A DNA stretch of 64,000 nucleotides from Tissierellia bacterium (GCA_012520095.1 JAAYOV010000105.1:1-64000); one strand, 5' to 3'; shown: positions 12,031-21,609, numbered from the stretch's first letter. Notes: a model not told the origin generated them from the sequence alone. Numbers and translations: made by a program.

Positions 12031-13521
12031 TCAGTGTCTAAAATGGCGCATGCCGGTAAAGACAAGGACTATGCCGTGGCGATTGCAAGCGTCTATGCTT
12101 GCCTGATCCTGAATGGAGCCACCCGGCTGAATGATCGCTTCGATTCCCATTCGAGCCGCCTCTTCAACGACATCGTCAAACGGGAAGAAAGCGTCTGAGG
12201 CAAGCAGGGTTCCTCCCTGTCCTCTTTCAAGGGCAATCTTCGTCGCATCGATGCGATTTACATTTCCTGCGCCGATTCCGGCCGCCTTCTTACCGTCCGA
12301 GACGACGATGGCATTGCTCTTTGCATATTTAACGACCCGGAAGGCAAATAGAAGGCCCTCCAGCTGTTCCTTTGTCGGTTGTTTTTCACTGACGACTTCG
12401 AGTTTCTCATACAGATCATGGTCGGGCGACTGCAGGAGAAGTCCTCCGTCGACGGATGTCATCACCGGCCGATCGGAAGGGGTACCCTTCAGGAGAAGGA
12501 TGCGGAGATTCTTTTTCTTCTTCAAGACGTCCAGCGCTTCCTGTGTAAAAGAGGGCGCCGCGACGATTTCAAGGAAAATCTCGTTCATCTTCTCAGCCGT
12601 TGCGGCATCAACTTCCTGATTAAAAGCGACGATGCCTCCAAAAATCGACACCGGATCGCAGCTATACGCCAACTCATACGCCTCAAAAGCCGTCTCCGCG
12701 CGCCCAACTCCACAGGGCGTGCAGTGCTTCACCGCTACACAGACTCCCTCTTCAAAGGAAAGCGCCAACCCGATTGCCGCATCGGCATCTCGCAAGTTGT
12801 TATAAGACAGCGCCTTGCCTCCCAAAAGTTCCGCCTCGCTTAGCAATCCGGGCATGAGAGGATCTGTGTAAAAGGCCGCCTCTTGATGCGGGTTCTCTCC
12901 ATAGCGTAGTATTTCCTTCCTGACAAAGCTCAGATGCAACTCGTCAGGAAATAGCTCCTGATTCAAATAGTTGGCAATGCGAGCATCATACCCTGCACAG
13001 TGTGAAAACGCTGCCGCCGCAAGTCTTTTTCGATACTCTGCATCGAGTCGATTTTCTTTTGAGCGTGCGATAAATTCTTCGTACTGTTTTTGGGAAGAAA
13101 GCACCAAAACGGAAGAATAATTTTTTGCAGCGCTTCGGATCATCGTCGGCCCACCGATGTCGATGAGCTCAATCATCTCAGGAAACGGAAGATTTTTCTT
13201 CAATCCTTCCTCAAATGGATATAGATTGCAGACGACCAGATCGATCGGCTCAATACCCTGTTGTCGAATCTGACGAATGTGTTCGGGATCGTCTTTTCTT
13301 GCAAGAATTCCGGCATGAATGGCAGGGTGAAGAGTTTTCACTCTGCCGCCTAGAAGCTCGGGAAAACCTGTCACTTCTTCCACAGCCGTGACAGGGCAAC
13401 CCGCTTCTTTTAAGGTCTTCAGGCTTCCTCCCGTTGAAAGAAGTTCGTAGCCGAGTTCAACGAGTTCTTTTGCCAGAGTTGTGATTCCTGTCTTATCATA
13501 GACGCTTATAAGTGCTCTCAC
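12031..13521 (-). CDS. purH: Bifunctional AICAR transformylase/IMP cyclohydrolase
   Basis: 496 residues, the last two steps to IMP. The N-terminal MGS-like cyclohydrolase domain contains DKTGI, STGGS, RVKTLHPAIHAGIL and VCNLYPFE. The C-terminal transformylase domain contains RYGENPHQ, the KHCTPCGVG block with the catalytic Lys-His, SCDPVSIFGGIVAFN and SDAFFPFDD. Slightly shorter than the E. coli enzyme but with both active sites. The start overlaps the purN stop by 4 bases. Confidence 0.96.
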   Translation of the reverse strand: MRALISVYDKTGITTLAKELVELGYELLSTGGSLKTLKEAGCPVTAVEEVTGFPELLGGRVKTLHPAIHAGILARKDDPEHIRQIRQQGIEPIDLVVCNLYPFEEGLKKNLPFPEMIELIDIGGPTMIRSAAKNYSSVLVLSSQKQYEEFIARSKENRLDAEYRKRLAAAAFSHCAGYDARIANYLNQELFPDELHLSFVRKEILRYGENPHQEAAFYTDPLMPGLLSEAELLGGKALSYNNLRDADAAIGLALSFEEGVCVAVKHCTPCGVGRAETAFEAYELAYSCDPVSIFGGIVAFNQEVDAATAEKMNEIFLEIVAAPSFTQEALDVLKKKKNLRILLLKGTPSDRPVMTSVDGGLLLQSPDHDLYEKLEVVSEKQPTKEQLEGLLFAFRVVKYAKSNAIVVSDGKKAAGIGAGNVNRIDATKIALERGQGGTLLASDAFFPFDDVVEEAARMGIEAIIQPGGSIQDQASIDACNRHGIVLVFTGMRHFRH

Positions 13522-14078
13522 GCTTCTTCCTCCAATACTTTCCTAATTGTGTTTAAAAACAACGGTTTTTCAACAGCTTGTACCGCTGCGGCCAGCGAAT
13601 CGGCATCCATGTCGGGTCGCACTTCGACGACGCTCTGGGCGAGGATACTTCCGGTATCAATCCCTTCATCGACTCGATGCACCGTGGCGCCGCTTATGGC
13701 CTGCGCGCTTTGAATGACCGCTTCATGTACATGGTGTCCATAAAACCCTTTCCCTCCAAACTTGGGCAAGAGAGCCGGATGGACATTGAGTATTTTTCCC
13801 CGAAACGCCTCCACGATGTCTTCGGGTATGGCTTTGAGATATCCGGCCAGGCAGATAAGATCGGGCTTTAGTTGACGAAGTGTTTCCTTCCACTTTCCAT
13901 CCGCCTTAATGTCGACCACGGGAACTCCCCTTTGACGCGCCTTCTCTCTGACACCGGCTTCGACTCGATTGCAAAAGAGAGCCGATATCTCGAAGTCGTC
14001 CCTGCCTTCATCGTAAAGGTAAGCAAATGTACTGCCGCTGCCCGAAGCAAATACGACGATCCGCTTCAGCGCAGACAT
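13518..14078 (-). CDS. purN: Phosphoribosylglycinamide formyltransferase
   Basis: A 186-residue 10-formyl-THF-dependent GAR transformylase (step 3). Catalytic landmarks: FASGSGSTF for the phosphate site, LAGYLKAIP, the NVHPALLPKFGGKG loop carrying the catalytic Asn and His, and VDEGIDTGSIL carrying the catalytic Asp. It starts at ATG with GGTGAAG just upstream and overlaps the purM end by 13 bases. Confidence 0.95.
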   Translation of the reverse strand: MSALKRIVVFASGSGSTFAYLYDEGRDDFEISALFCNRVEAGVREKARQRGVPVVDIKADGKWKETLRQLKPDLICLAGYLKAIPEDIVEAFRGKILNVHPALLPKFGGKGFYGHHVHEAVIQSAQAISGATVHRVDEGIDTGSILAQSVVEVRPDMDADSLAAAVQAVEKPLFLNTIRKVLEEEA

Positions 14079-15064
14079 GGTTCTTCACCTTCTACCACGA
14101 CTCCGATGGTATATGCCTCCCATCCCGTCTCGTTTAAGATTTGATGGGCCGACTCCAGCTCATCGGGCGATAGTGCAATGACCATGCCAATGCCCATGTT
14201 GAAGGTGGAAAAGAGCTCTTCTTCATCCAATTGACTCAGTTGTGCAATCTTCTGATACAGAGCGGAGCGAGGCCAGGTGCGAGTATCGACGTCAAAACTG
14301 AGCCCCTTTGGAAGCATCCTCGGAATATTTTCAAAGAAGCCTCCCCCCGTGATATGGGCCATTCCCTTGACGCCGACCTTCTTCCACAGCGCCGCAAGCG
14401 GCTCTGTATACAAGTGTGTCGGACGCAAAAGCTCCTCGGCAAAGGATGCAAGCTCATCCGGATAAAGTTCCAAAAACAATTTTCGAATCAAAGAGTAGCC
14501 ATTTGAATGAACGCCGCTTGAGGCAAGGCCGATGAGCACGTCGCCCGCTTCGATTGTCGTCCCGTCAATGATCTTGCTTCTCTCCACGATTCCTACACAA
14601 AACCCCGCCATATCCACATCGCCGGGGGCATATACTCCGGGCATCTCAGCGCTCTCTCCTCCGATAAGGGCGCATCCGGCATGCGTACAGGCGCGCGCAA
14701 TGCTCTCGACAAGAGAGACGACGACATCCGGTTCGAGCCTCGCACTGGCAAGATAGTCGAGAAAGAACAGAGGCTTGGCTCCATGGCAGAGGATATCATT
14801 TACACACATCGCCACGAGATCCTGTCCTAACCCTGAAAAATCTCCGAGTTCCTTTGCGAGAAGGATTTTCGTTCCCACGCCGTCTGTACCGCTGACGAGC
14901 ACCGGCTCGTCATAGCCGTCAGGCACACGAAAAAACCCGGCAAAGCTCCCAAGTTCAGCAAGAACATCCGGAGTGTATGTAGCCTCTACGGCCGCCTTCA
15001 TTTTTTGGACGGCTTCCTGTCCGCGCCGGACATCGACGCCGGCCTGCGCATAACTGACTTTCAA
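14066..15064 (-). CDS. purM: Phosphoribosylformylglycinamidine cyclo-ligase
   Basis: A 332-residue AIR synthetase (step 5), ATP-dependent ring closure of FGAM. Marks are YAQAGVDVRRGQE at the start, the SGTDGVGTKILLA nucleotide loop, CVNDILCHGAKPLFFLDY, LIGGESAEMPGVY and ITGGGFFENIPR. The start is TTG with GGAGGT five bases upstream. This gene shows the family signature that distinguishes the purine enzyme from the AIR-synthase paralogue at 2412. Confidence 0.96.
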   Translation of the reverse strand: MKVSYAQAGVDVRRGQEAVQKMKAAVEATYTPDVLAELGSFAGFFRVPDGYDEPVLVSGTDGVGTKILLAKELGDFSGLGQDLVAMCVNDILCHGAKPLFFLDYLASARLEPDVVVSLVESIARACTHAGCALIGGESAEMPGVYAPGDVDMAGFCVGIVERSKIIDGTTIEAGDVLIGLASSGVHSNGYSLIRKLFLELYPDELASFAEELLRPTHLYTEPLAALWKKVGVKGMAHITGGGFFENIPRMLPKGLSFDVDTRTWPRSALYQKIAQLSQLDEEELFSTFNMGIGMVIALSPDELESAHQILNETGWEAYTIGVVVEGEEPCLR

Positions 15065-15078
15065 AGTCTACCTCCGTT

Positions 15079-16479
15079 CTAATATTTTTCAAAGACGTAT
15101 CGACTCTGCACCTTGGGCACTTCCATGGGATAGTTCCCGTCAAAACAGGCACAACAGAGACAATCCTGAGGCAGTCCGATCGCTTCGATTAAATCATCGA
15201 GCTCAAGATACATCAGGGAGTCGGCTCCGATATGTTGGGCGATCCTCTCGATCTCGTAATTTGCACCTATAAGAGCTTTTTTCAAAGGAGTATCGATTCC
15301 GAAATAACAAGAATACTTGATGGGAGGAGAGCAGATGCGCACATGCACTTCTTTTGCCCCCGCTCCTTTTATTCGCTCGACAAGCCGCTTCATCGTCGTC
15401 CCGCGAACGATCGAGTCGTCGACCAAAAGAACACGCTTATCCTTCACCGTCTCCTTGAGAATGCCGAGTTTCAGTCTCAGCAGCCTCTCTCTCTCTTCTT
15501 GTGTAGGATCCATAAAGGTCCTTCCGATATATTTGTTCTTAATCAGTACGTGTGTATAGGGCAGACCTGATGCATTGGCAAAGCCCACCGCGGCAGGGAT
15601 CCCGCTGTCAGGCACAGGCGCCACTAAGTCGTATTCTCCCCTGTCTTTTTTGGCAAGAAGTTCACCCATTTTTACTCTGGCTTCGTAAACGCTTCGCCCC
15701 TCCTGCCTGGAGTCGGGTCTGGAAAAATATACGTATTCAAAGGCGCACATCGCTCTGCGCTTTGAATCGTCGTAGTAATAGCTTCGATAGTCGCAGCCGT
15801 CCACCTCCACGATTTCTCCCTTATCGATATCTCTGATAAACTCAGCTTCAAGCAGGTCGAGGGTGCATGTCTCCGAGGCAAAGACAATCTCATCGTTTTT
15901 CGTCCTGCCCATCACAAGCGGACGAAGAGCGTTCGGATCACGCACGCCATACATTTTTCCGTCGAGGATCAGTATGAGCGCAAAACCTCCCTGAATCTGC
16001 CTAAGCGTCTGTATCAACGCCTCAATGCCATTGTTTTTATAATTTTTGGAAAGAAGGCGCACAATGATTTCCGAGTCGATGGTCGTCGTAAAACTGTGAC
16101 CTTCATCGATCAGTTCTTCGCGAATCGATACGGCATTGATGAGATTTCCGTTATGCACCAGCGCCATGGAACCGCCCTTGAAGTCGACCACAAGAGGCTG
16201 AGCATTCTTTCTCTCCTGGGAGCCGGTTGTGCTATATCGCACATGGCCAATGCCGATCGAGCCGTTGAGGGGGCGCAGGTTTTCCTGATGAAACACCTCC
16301 GACGCCAACCCTGTATTTTTAAAATACGTCATCACGCCCTCATGATACGCGGCAATCCCGGCAGCTTCCTGTCCTCTATGCTGAACGCTCATCAGCGCAT
16401 CATAAATTTTCGTCCCCAAGGGCTGATAATGTGGAGAACAGATTCCCACCAGCCCGCATTCTTCTCTGAGCTTGTCCAT
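15079..16479 (-). CDS. purF: Amidophosphoribosyltransferase
   Basis: 466 residues, first committed step: PRPP and glutamine to phosphoribosylamine. The N-terminal Ntn glutaminase follows a short 7-residue propeptide; the nucleophile is Cys8 of EECGLVGI, and HRGQEAAGIA follows. The PRPP site is VLLVDDSIVRGTTMKRL. Cys residues in CSPPIKYSCYFG and CLCCACF fit the structural 4Fe-4S cluster of the Bacillus-type enzyme. The glutaminase of this enzyme is intact, in contrast to that of PurL in the same operon. Confidence 0.96.
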   Translation of the reverse strand: MDKLREECGLVGICSPHYQPLGTKIYDALMSVQHRGQEAAGIAAYHEGVMTYFKNTGLASEVFHQENLRPLNGSIGIGHVRYSTTGSQERKNAQPLVVDFKGGSMALVHNGNLINAVSIREELIDEGHSFTTTIDSEIIVRLLSKNYKNNGIEALIQTLRQIQGGFALILILDGKMYGVRDPNALRPLVMGRTKNDEIVFASETCTLDLLEAEFIRDIDKGEIVEVDGCDYRSYYYDDSKRRAMCAFEYVYFSRPDSRQEGRSVYEARVKMGELLAKKDRGEYDLVAPVPDSGIPAAVGFANASGLPYTHVLIKNKYIGRTFMDPTQEERERLLRLKLGILKETVKDKRVLLVDDSIVRGTTMKRLVERIKGAGAKEVHVRICSPPIKYSCYFGIDTPLKKALIGANYEIERIAQHIGADSLMYLELDDLIEAIGLPQDCLCCACFDGNYPMEVPKVQSRYVFEKY

Positions 16480-16487
16480 TCTTATCC

Positions 16488-16985
16488 TTATTCATGCAGG
16501 CGCGTCAATTCGACGACTTCCCGATCCTGCTGTCTGACTTTTTCTTCTTGTTGTTTCACATAATCTCTATACGAAGCGGCAAGCGCCTCATCTTCAATAG
16601 CCAATATCCTCATCGCAAGGAGCGCCGCATTAGCGGAGGCATTGATTCCCACACACGCCACCGGAACACCCGATGGCATCTGCACAATGCTCAATAAGGA
16701 GTCCAACCCACCCATCATCGACGTCTGCACAGGAATCCCAATGACGGGAAGTTCTGTGACCGATGCAAGAACGCCCGGAAGATGAGCGGCCTTCCCCGCT
16801 GCGGCAAGGATGACGGAAAATCCGTTCGCTTTTGCTTCTTTTGCAAATATCAGAGCCTCCTGCGTCGTGCGATGGGCACTTAAGACTCTCGTCTCTACAG
16901 AGACACCAAATTCTCTGCATATGTCCAGAGCGGGCTTCACCGCATCGAAATCGCTTCGACTCCCCATAATCAGTGCAATTTTCAT
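16488..16985 (-). CDS. purE: 5-(carboxyamino)imidazole ribonucleotide mutase
   Basis: A 165-residue class I PurE. It shows IMGSRSDFDAVKPA at the N-terminus, LSAHRTTQEAL with the catalytic His, and AAAGKAAHLPGVLAS. Class I PurE normally works with PurK, which is not in this operon. It begins inside the purL stop (ATGA overlap) and is followed within 10 bases by purF. Confidence 0.93.
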   Translation of the reverse strand: MKIALIMGSRSDFDAVKPALDICREFGVSVETRVLSAHRTTQEALIFAKEAKANGFSVILAAAGKAAHLPGVLASVTELPVIGIPVQTSMMGGLDSLLSIVQMPSGVPVACVGINASANAALLAMRILAIEDEALAASYRDYVKQQEEKVRQQDREVVELTRLHE

Positions 16986-19900
16986 TTTTTTCCTTTCAAA
17001 AACTTCACGGCAGAGGCAAACATATCGAAGGCGCTTCTTGCGCCGACATTGATTCCCGCGACGTTTTGCAGGCGTTCGTCATGCGTTGCTCTGCCTATAA
17101 TTCTACCACAAGGGCTGATCAATCCTTCGATGTTTTGCGCCGATCCATTCGGATTTTCCAGATACACGGAGGCAATCTGTCCACGACGGGCCAGTAGAGA
17201 CAGATCCTCATCGGATGCATAAAATCGTCCCTCCGCATGGGACACGGGTACACGCGAAACCATTCCCTTTTTCGCTTCCATCATCCATGGAGCCCTGTCC
17301 GTCTGCGGAGCGATGTCCACATACATCGACTGATGCCTTCCGTTCTTATTGAGGGCAAGACCCATGGTAACTTCTTCAGGGCTGATGATCTTCCCATCAT
17401 AGAAGACGCCGAGTCGAAGAAGAGCGGAAAAACCGTTTCCGATTCCTATTGTCATTCCCCCCTCGGATTGGAAGGAGTGGAATGCGTCTTTTACCCGCTC
17501 ATTTCGAAAGACACTTTCAATAAAGCGAACACTGCCGTCGGGCTCATGGCCCGATGAGTACCCTCCTACAAGGGCAAGAATGTCGGTATTACCTAAGCGG
17601 AGGCTAAGCTCCTCCATCGACTCCTCCATCGATTGATCTCGAAACACCCAGATCTCCACTTCCGCTCCGGATTGAGTGAACACCCGAGCGACATCGTCTT
17701 CTTCCGTCGTCCCGGGAAATACCGGAATCAGCACCTTCACTTCCGCCTTCGACTTGACATCTTCCGGTTGAGTTGTCTTGAACGAATCCGGCGCTTCCCC
17801 TGTTCGAGACGGCAGCTCATAGACGTCTGAGAGCGTCGCTTCGCGCTCCTTCAGCGCCTCTTTTAGAGAAATTACCGATCCGTCAAAGACGAGGATACTC
17901 GATCCGTTTGTTCGTCCGATGTGCAGAAGCAAGGGATGGCTCAACTCTTGCTCGCTCTCAATGAGAAGAGAACCGTAGCTCTCACCGACTCCACGCACCT
18001 CTGCACCGATGCCATTTCCAAAAGCGCTGCGAAGAAGGGTTTCCCTTAGAGAGCCTTCGACCACTGACGCGCTGAGAATTCCCTCTTTTTTAATTTCAAG
18101 AAATGCCTCGGCCGCCTCTTTTACCTTGGCCAGATCAAATGAATAATCATCGAGCTTTTCCATAGGAAGCAGATAGAGATGACTTCCAGCCCGCTTCCAC
18201 TCCGGACTGATCACATCGTCAATATGAGCGGTGTTGACGGCAAAGGAAATCAACGTTGGCGGAACGCAAATCTCCCCACCTTCCCACAGATAAGACCCAC
18301 TCATCGAGTCCTTTCCTCCTATGGAAGCCAAAGAAAATGTATTGAGAACGGAATTCGCTCCGAGAAGAGCCATCAGCGGTTTGCCCCATCTCTTGGGATC
18401 CTCGCCCAATCTCTCAAAATACTCCTGGAATGTAAAGCGGATTCCCTTGATGTCCGAACCCAGAGCCAAGGCCCTGAGAAGGCTGAGAAGCACCGCTGCC
18501 TGAGCGCCATGATACGGACTCCACTCGGCCAGATGCGGATCGTATCCCCAAGTAGCGATGCTGACATCCTCTGAGTTGTCTCCGACAGGAATCAGCGACA
18601 CCATGCCTTCAAGCGGAGTCTTTTGATATTTTCCGCCATACGGTGAGAAAACATTCAATGAGCCGGCTGTCGAATCAAACATCTCGCTTAACCCCTGAAG
18701 AGAAGCGTATCGAAGGGCGTCGCGCTCGACATTTTCTTTGCAATAGGGATATGCCTGCATATCAGGAGCCTGAGGCCTCGCCTTTGCTCTGCGCTCAGCT
18801 CCGCTGCTGGAGAGGAATTCACGGCTCAGATCGATGACTTTTCTTCCTTGACTTTTTACAATGAAGCGCGGTTCATCCGTCACCTCGCCGAGGAAAGAAA
18901 AGGTCAAATTTTCTCTTCTTGCCGTCTCTTCAAAGAGGGTTCGATCCTCCGCGCGAATGACGAGTGCCATTCGCTCCTGTGATTCACTCAGGAGCACTTC
19001 CCACGGATGAATGTCTTCGCTTTTGACGGGAACATGATCGAGCGAGAGACTCAGACCCGGTGCGATTTCCCCAAAAGCAACTCCGATACCTCCGGCTCCC
19101 ATATCATTGCAGCGGACGATTTTCGGTCCGACCCCTTCATCACGGAAAAATCGAACTAATTTTCGTTCTTCAGGCGCATTTCCCTTTTGCACTTCACTTG
19201 CGGCGCCTTCAACCACCGTTTCATCATGGCTTTTTGAAGAGCCGGATGCGCCGCCGATCCCGTCTCTTCCCGTCTTTCCGCCAACAAGAAGCAGAAGATC
19301 ACCGGCAGCAGGGGTGCCGCGGGTTACATGACTCTTTCTTGCTGCGGCGATGACAAATCCCGCCTCCATCCTCTTTGCTTCAAAACCGGGATGATAGAAT
19401 TCCTGAACACATCCGGCAGGCAGTCCGATCTGATTTGCGTAGGAGCTGAAGCCTTCCGCCGCTCTTCGACACAACGTCATCTGAGGCAATTTTCCCTCGA
19501 GCGTTCTCCTGTCTCGGGGATCTCTTGCACCCGTCAGTCTCATCGACTGATAGACGTAACTGCGTCCTGAGAGAGGATCGCGGATGGCGCCTCCGAGGCA
19601 TGTGGCCGCCCCTCCAAAAGGCTCAATTTCCGTCGGGTGATTGTGCGTCTCATTTTTAAACATCAGCAGAATATCTTCACCACCCGCTCTGCGATAGATG
19701 CTGGCGGCATTGATCTCTTCACTTTCTTCCAGATCGCCGAGATTACCTTGATGCTTTTGCCATTTTGTGCTAAACACCGCCAAGTCCATTAAGGTGACGG
19801 GTTTTTCAGTCAACTCTTTTCTCGTTTTTTCATAAAAGGAAAAATCTTTTTTTGCACTTTCGATACCGCACACACTGAGATCGATCTCTTCAAGTATTGT

Positions 19901-20551
19901 ATTAAAAGTAGTGTGGCGACAGTGATCACTCCAAAACGTCTCTAAAAACTTAAGCTCGCTCCAATTGGGCTGGCGACCTTCCGAGAGGAAGTACGATCGG
20001 ATCTCTTCCATGTCTTCAACGGAAAGCGCCAAATCCCATTTTTGCAAGACGTGGTTAAGATCGGCATCTTTAAGAGAGATTGTTTCAAAACTCAGATCCC
20101 GATACGCGCTGCCCTTTACCTCTGCAAAGGAGTCCAATTTTACCTTTTTCGTTTCAACGGGGTTGATGATATAATCTTGAATGGCTTGCCACTGCACCTC
20201 ATCTGCCACTTTTGCCATATAGATCATTGCCGTCGACACCGGGGCCGGCTTTCCAATCACTTCCAGACATTTCTCCATCCAAAACGCCTGCTGGTCAAAC
20301 TGAGAGCGAAGCGGCTCTACGCGCAGCGCTCGAAAACCCTCAGGCACCGCCAAGACAAACGAAAACTCATCAATGCCTGGATCACAGAAAAGTGTTCGAA
20401 TTTCTTCTTCGCTTAATTCCACCGGCGTGTAGTACAGTCGTACCAGCCGCAATTCTTCAACACAAAAACCAAGCTGGGCTTCCCATTCGCGCTTCAGTCT
20501 TTCTTCCTGAGTGCGAAATCCTTCTTTTTTTTCCACATAGACAGTAAACAT
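16982..20551 (-). CDS. purL: Single-chain FGAM synthase with altered glutaminase nucleophile
   Basis: 1189 residues, the clostridial/streptococcal single-polypeptide form: a PurS-like N-terminus, two AIR-synthase-like halves (FKNETHNHPTEIEPFGGAAT, GGKTGRDGIGGAS, NDMGAGGIGVAFGE, SIGGKDSMSGSY) and a C-terminal class I glutamine amidotransferase domain from about residue 935. The nucleophile elbow that reads GICNGF in relatives reads GIGNGF here, with Gly1038 (codon GGA, 17438-17440) in place of Cys. The His1105 and Glu1107 of the triad (SHAEGRF) are kept. Glutamine hydrolysis should be lost, leaving ammonia-dependent activity (inference). First gene of the purine operon, with AGGAGG before the ATG, and divergent from a LysR regulator. 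Confidence 0.93.
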   Translation of the reverse strand: MFTVYVEKKEGFRTQEERLKREWEAQLGFCVEELRLVRLYYTPVELSEEEIRTLFCDPGIDEFSFVLAVPEGFRALRVEPLRSQFDQQAFWMEKCLEVIGKPAPVSTAMIYMAKVADEVQWQAIQDYIINPVETKKVKLDSFAEVKGSAYRDLSFETISLKDADLNHVLQKWDLALSVEDMEEIRSYFLSEGRQPNWSELKFLETFWSDHCRHTTFNTILEEIDLSVCGIESAKKDFSFYEKTRKELTEKPVTLMDLAVFSTKWQKHQGNLGDLEESEEINAASIYRRAGGEDILLMFKNETHNHPTEIEPFGGAATCLGGAIRDPLSGRSYVYQSMRLTGARDPRDRRTLEGKLPQMTLCRRAAEGFSSYANQIGLPAGCVQEFYHPGFEAKRMEAGFVIAAARKSHVTRGTPAAGDLLLLVGGKTGRDGIGGASGSSKSHDETVVEGAASEVQKGNAPEERKLVRFFRDEGVGPKIVRCNDMGAGGIGVAFGEIAPGLSLSLDHVPVKSEDIHPWEVLLSESQERMALVIRAEDRTLFEETARRENLTFSFLGEVTDEPRFIVKSQGRKVIDLSREFLSSSGAERRAKARPQAPDMQAYPYCKENVERDALRYASLQGLSEMFDSTAGSLNVFSPYGGKYQKTPLEGMVSLIPVGDNSEDVSIATWGYDPHLAEWSPYHGAQAAVLLSLLRALALGSDIKGIRFTFQEYFERLGEDPKRWGKPLMALLGANSVLNTFSLASIGGKDSMSGSYLWEGGEICVPPTLISFAVNTAHIDDVISPEWKRAGSHLYLLPMEKLDDYSFDLAKVKEAAEAFLEIKKEGILSASVVEGSLRETLLRSAFGNGIGAEVRGVGESYGSLLIESEQELSHPLLLHIGRTNGSSILVFDGSVISLKEALKEREATLSDVYELPSRTGEAPDSFKTTQPEDVKSKAEVKVLIPVFPGTTEEDDVARVFTQSGAEVEIWVFRDQSMEESMEELSLRLGNTDILALVGGYSSGHEPDGSVRFIESVFRNERVKDAFHSFQSEGGMTIGIGNGFSALLRLGVFYDGKIISPEEVTMGLALNKNGRHQSMYVDIAPQTDRAPWMMEAKKGMVSRVPVSHAEGRFYASDEDLSLLARRGQIASVYLENPNGSAQNIEGLISPCGRIIGRATHDERLQNVAGINVGARSAFDMFASAVKFLKGKK

Positions 20552-20634
20552 ACACCCTCCTCTGTTTCCATTGTAAGAGGTTTTACATTATAATTAAACA
20601 GAGGATTTACTAATACTTATTATAAGGTGAGCTA
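20552..20634. promoter_or_regulatory. Divergent promoter/operator region between purL and lysR
   Basis: This 83-base spacer must hold both promoters. It contains a perfect 10-bp inverted repeat (20558-20567 and 20596-20605, TCCTCTGTTT/AAACAGAGGA); the left arm includes the purL ribosome binding site. A second small palindrome, TAATACTTATTA, lies at 20611-20622 just before the LysR ribosome binding site. TATAAT occurs on both strands around 20587-20594. There is no room for a purine riboswitch. The arrangement is typical of a LysR regulator controlling its divergent neighbour, but the operator is inferred. Confidence 0.55.
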
Positions 20635-21519
20635 ATGAATGATTTAGAAAAATACCGCGTCTTCTTTGAAGCGGCCCGATATGAAAATTTTACGCGCGCT
20701 GCCAAAGAGCTCTTTGTCACACAGAGTTCCATCTCCCAGTCCGTCAAAACTCTTGAAAAAGCACTGGGGGTGCAGCTTTTTTCACGCAGAGGAAAGCGCG
20801 TCTTTCTCACAGAAGAAGGAAAGATGCTTCAGGGAGAGCTCGAACAAGCATTTGGGAGAATACGCAGAGCAGAGGAGATCCTTGAAGAGGTGACGCAGGC
20901 TCGAAGAGGCTCTCTTGCAATCGGTGCCAGCGACACTCTCTGCAGACACTTTCTCCTGGATACCTTTGCCTGTTTTAGAAAAAGATATCCCTATATTCAT
21001 CTGCGTCTGGTCAACCGCCCCTCACCGGCCATTATTGAAGAACTCCACCGTGGCACTGTCGACATCGGTTTTGCATCCCTCGAGGATTCAAAATCGATAG
21101 CGCTTCAAGCACTTCCACTGTATCCTATGGACGAAGTCTTCTTTACAAATGTCGACTTTGCCTTTCTCGCCGATAAAAAACAGTCACTTCAATCTCTGTT
21201 AACCTATCCCTGGGTCAGCCTCGGCCTTCATACCAGCACGCGCCAAGTCCTCGAGAACTTGTTTGAAGAGCATCAGCTCTCCTGGAAACCGAGTGTAGAA
21301 GTGATCAGCATCGATCTCTTGGTTGATCTGGTTGCCAGCGGTTTTGGCATCGGTTATTCTCCCCGCCGAATCGTCGACAAAGCCGATCTATTCGAAATCC
21401 ATGTCATTGAAAAGCCTCCTAAACGCACCTTGCATCTTTTGTATAATCCCACACTCCCCATGAGCATTGCGGCTGAGAGATTCCTTCATCTCGTTCAAGA
21501 AAGTGCGGCCTGCACATAA
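20635..21519 (+). CDS. LysR family transcriptional regulator
   Basis: 294 residues. The N-terminal winged helix-turn-helix is clear: RVFFEAARYENFTRAAKELFVTQSSISQSVKTLEKALGVQLF at about 8-50, then SRRGKRVFLTEEG. The C-terminal periplasmic-binding-like effector domain begins near GSLAIGASDTLCRHFLLD and continues to the end. Start by AAGGTGAG, 5 bases before the ATG. It is transcribed divergently from the purL operon with an 83-base spacer, so control of purine synthesis, or of itself, is the natural first guess. No LysR regulator is an established purine regulator in Bacillota that I know of, so this assignment rests on position only. Confidence 0.9.
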   Translation: MNDLEKYRVFFEAARYENFTRAAKELFVTQSSISQSVKTLEKALGVQLFSRRGKRVFLTEEGKMLQGELEQAFGRIRRAEEILEEVTQARRGSLAIGASDTLCRHFLLDTFACFRKRYPYIHLRLVNRPSPAIIEELHRGTVDIGFASLEDSKSIALQALPLYPMDEVFFTNVDFAFLADKKQSLQSLLTYPWVSLGLHTSTRQVLENLFEEHQLSWKPSVEVISIDLLVDLVASGFGIGYSPRRIVDKADLFEIHVIEKPPKRTLHLLYNPTLPMSIAAERFLHLVQESAACT

Positions 21520-21609
21520 GAGAAGACTTGACCGAGCAAGAAAATCCCGGTTTTTCATTGTTTTTATATCAATTGCAGAAAAAACTTTACACTGAATTGC
21601 AATTTATCC

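Noticed and set aside
20552-20634. Purine riboswitch before purL
   Set aside because: The spacer of 83 bases is too short and holds no riboswitch-like core.
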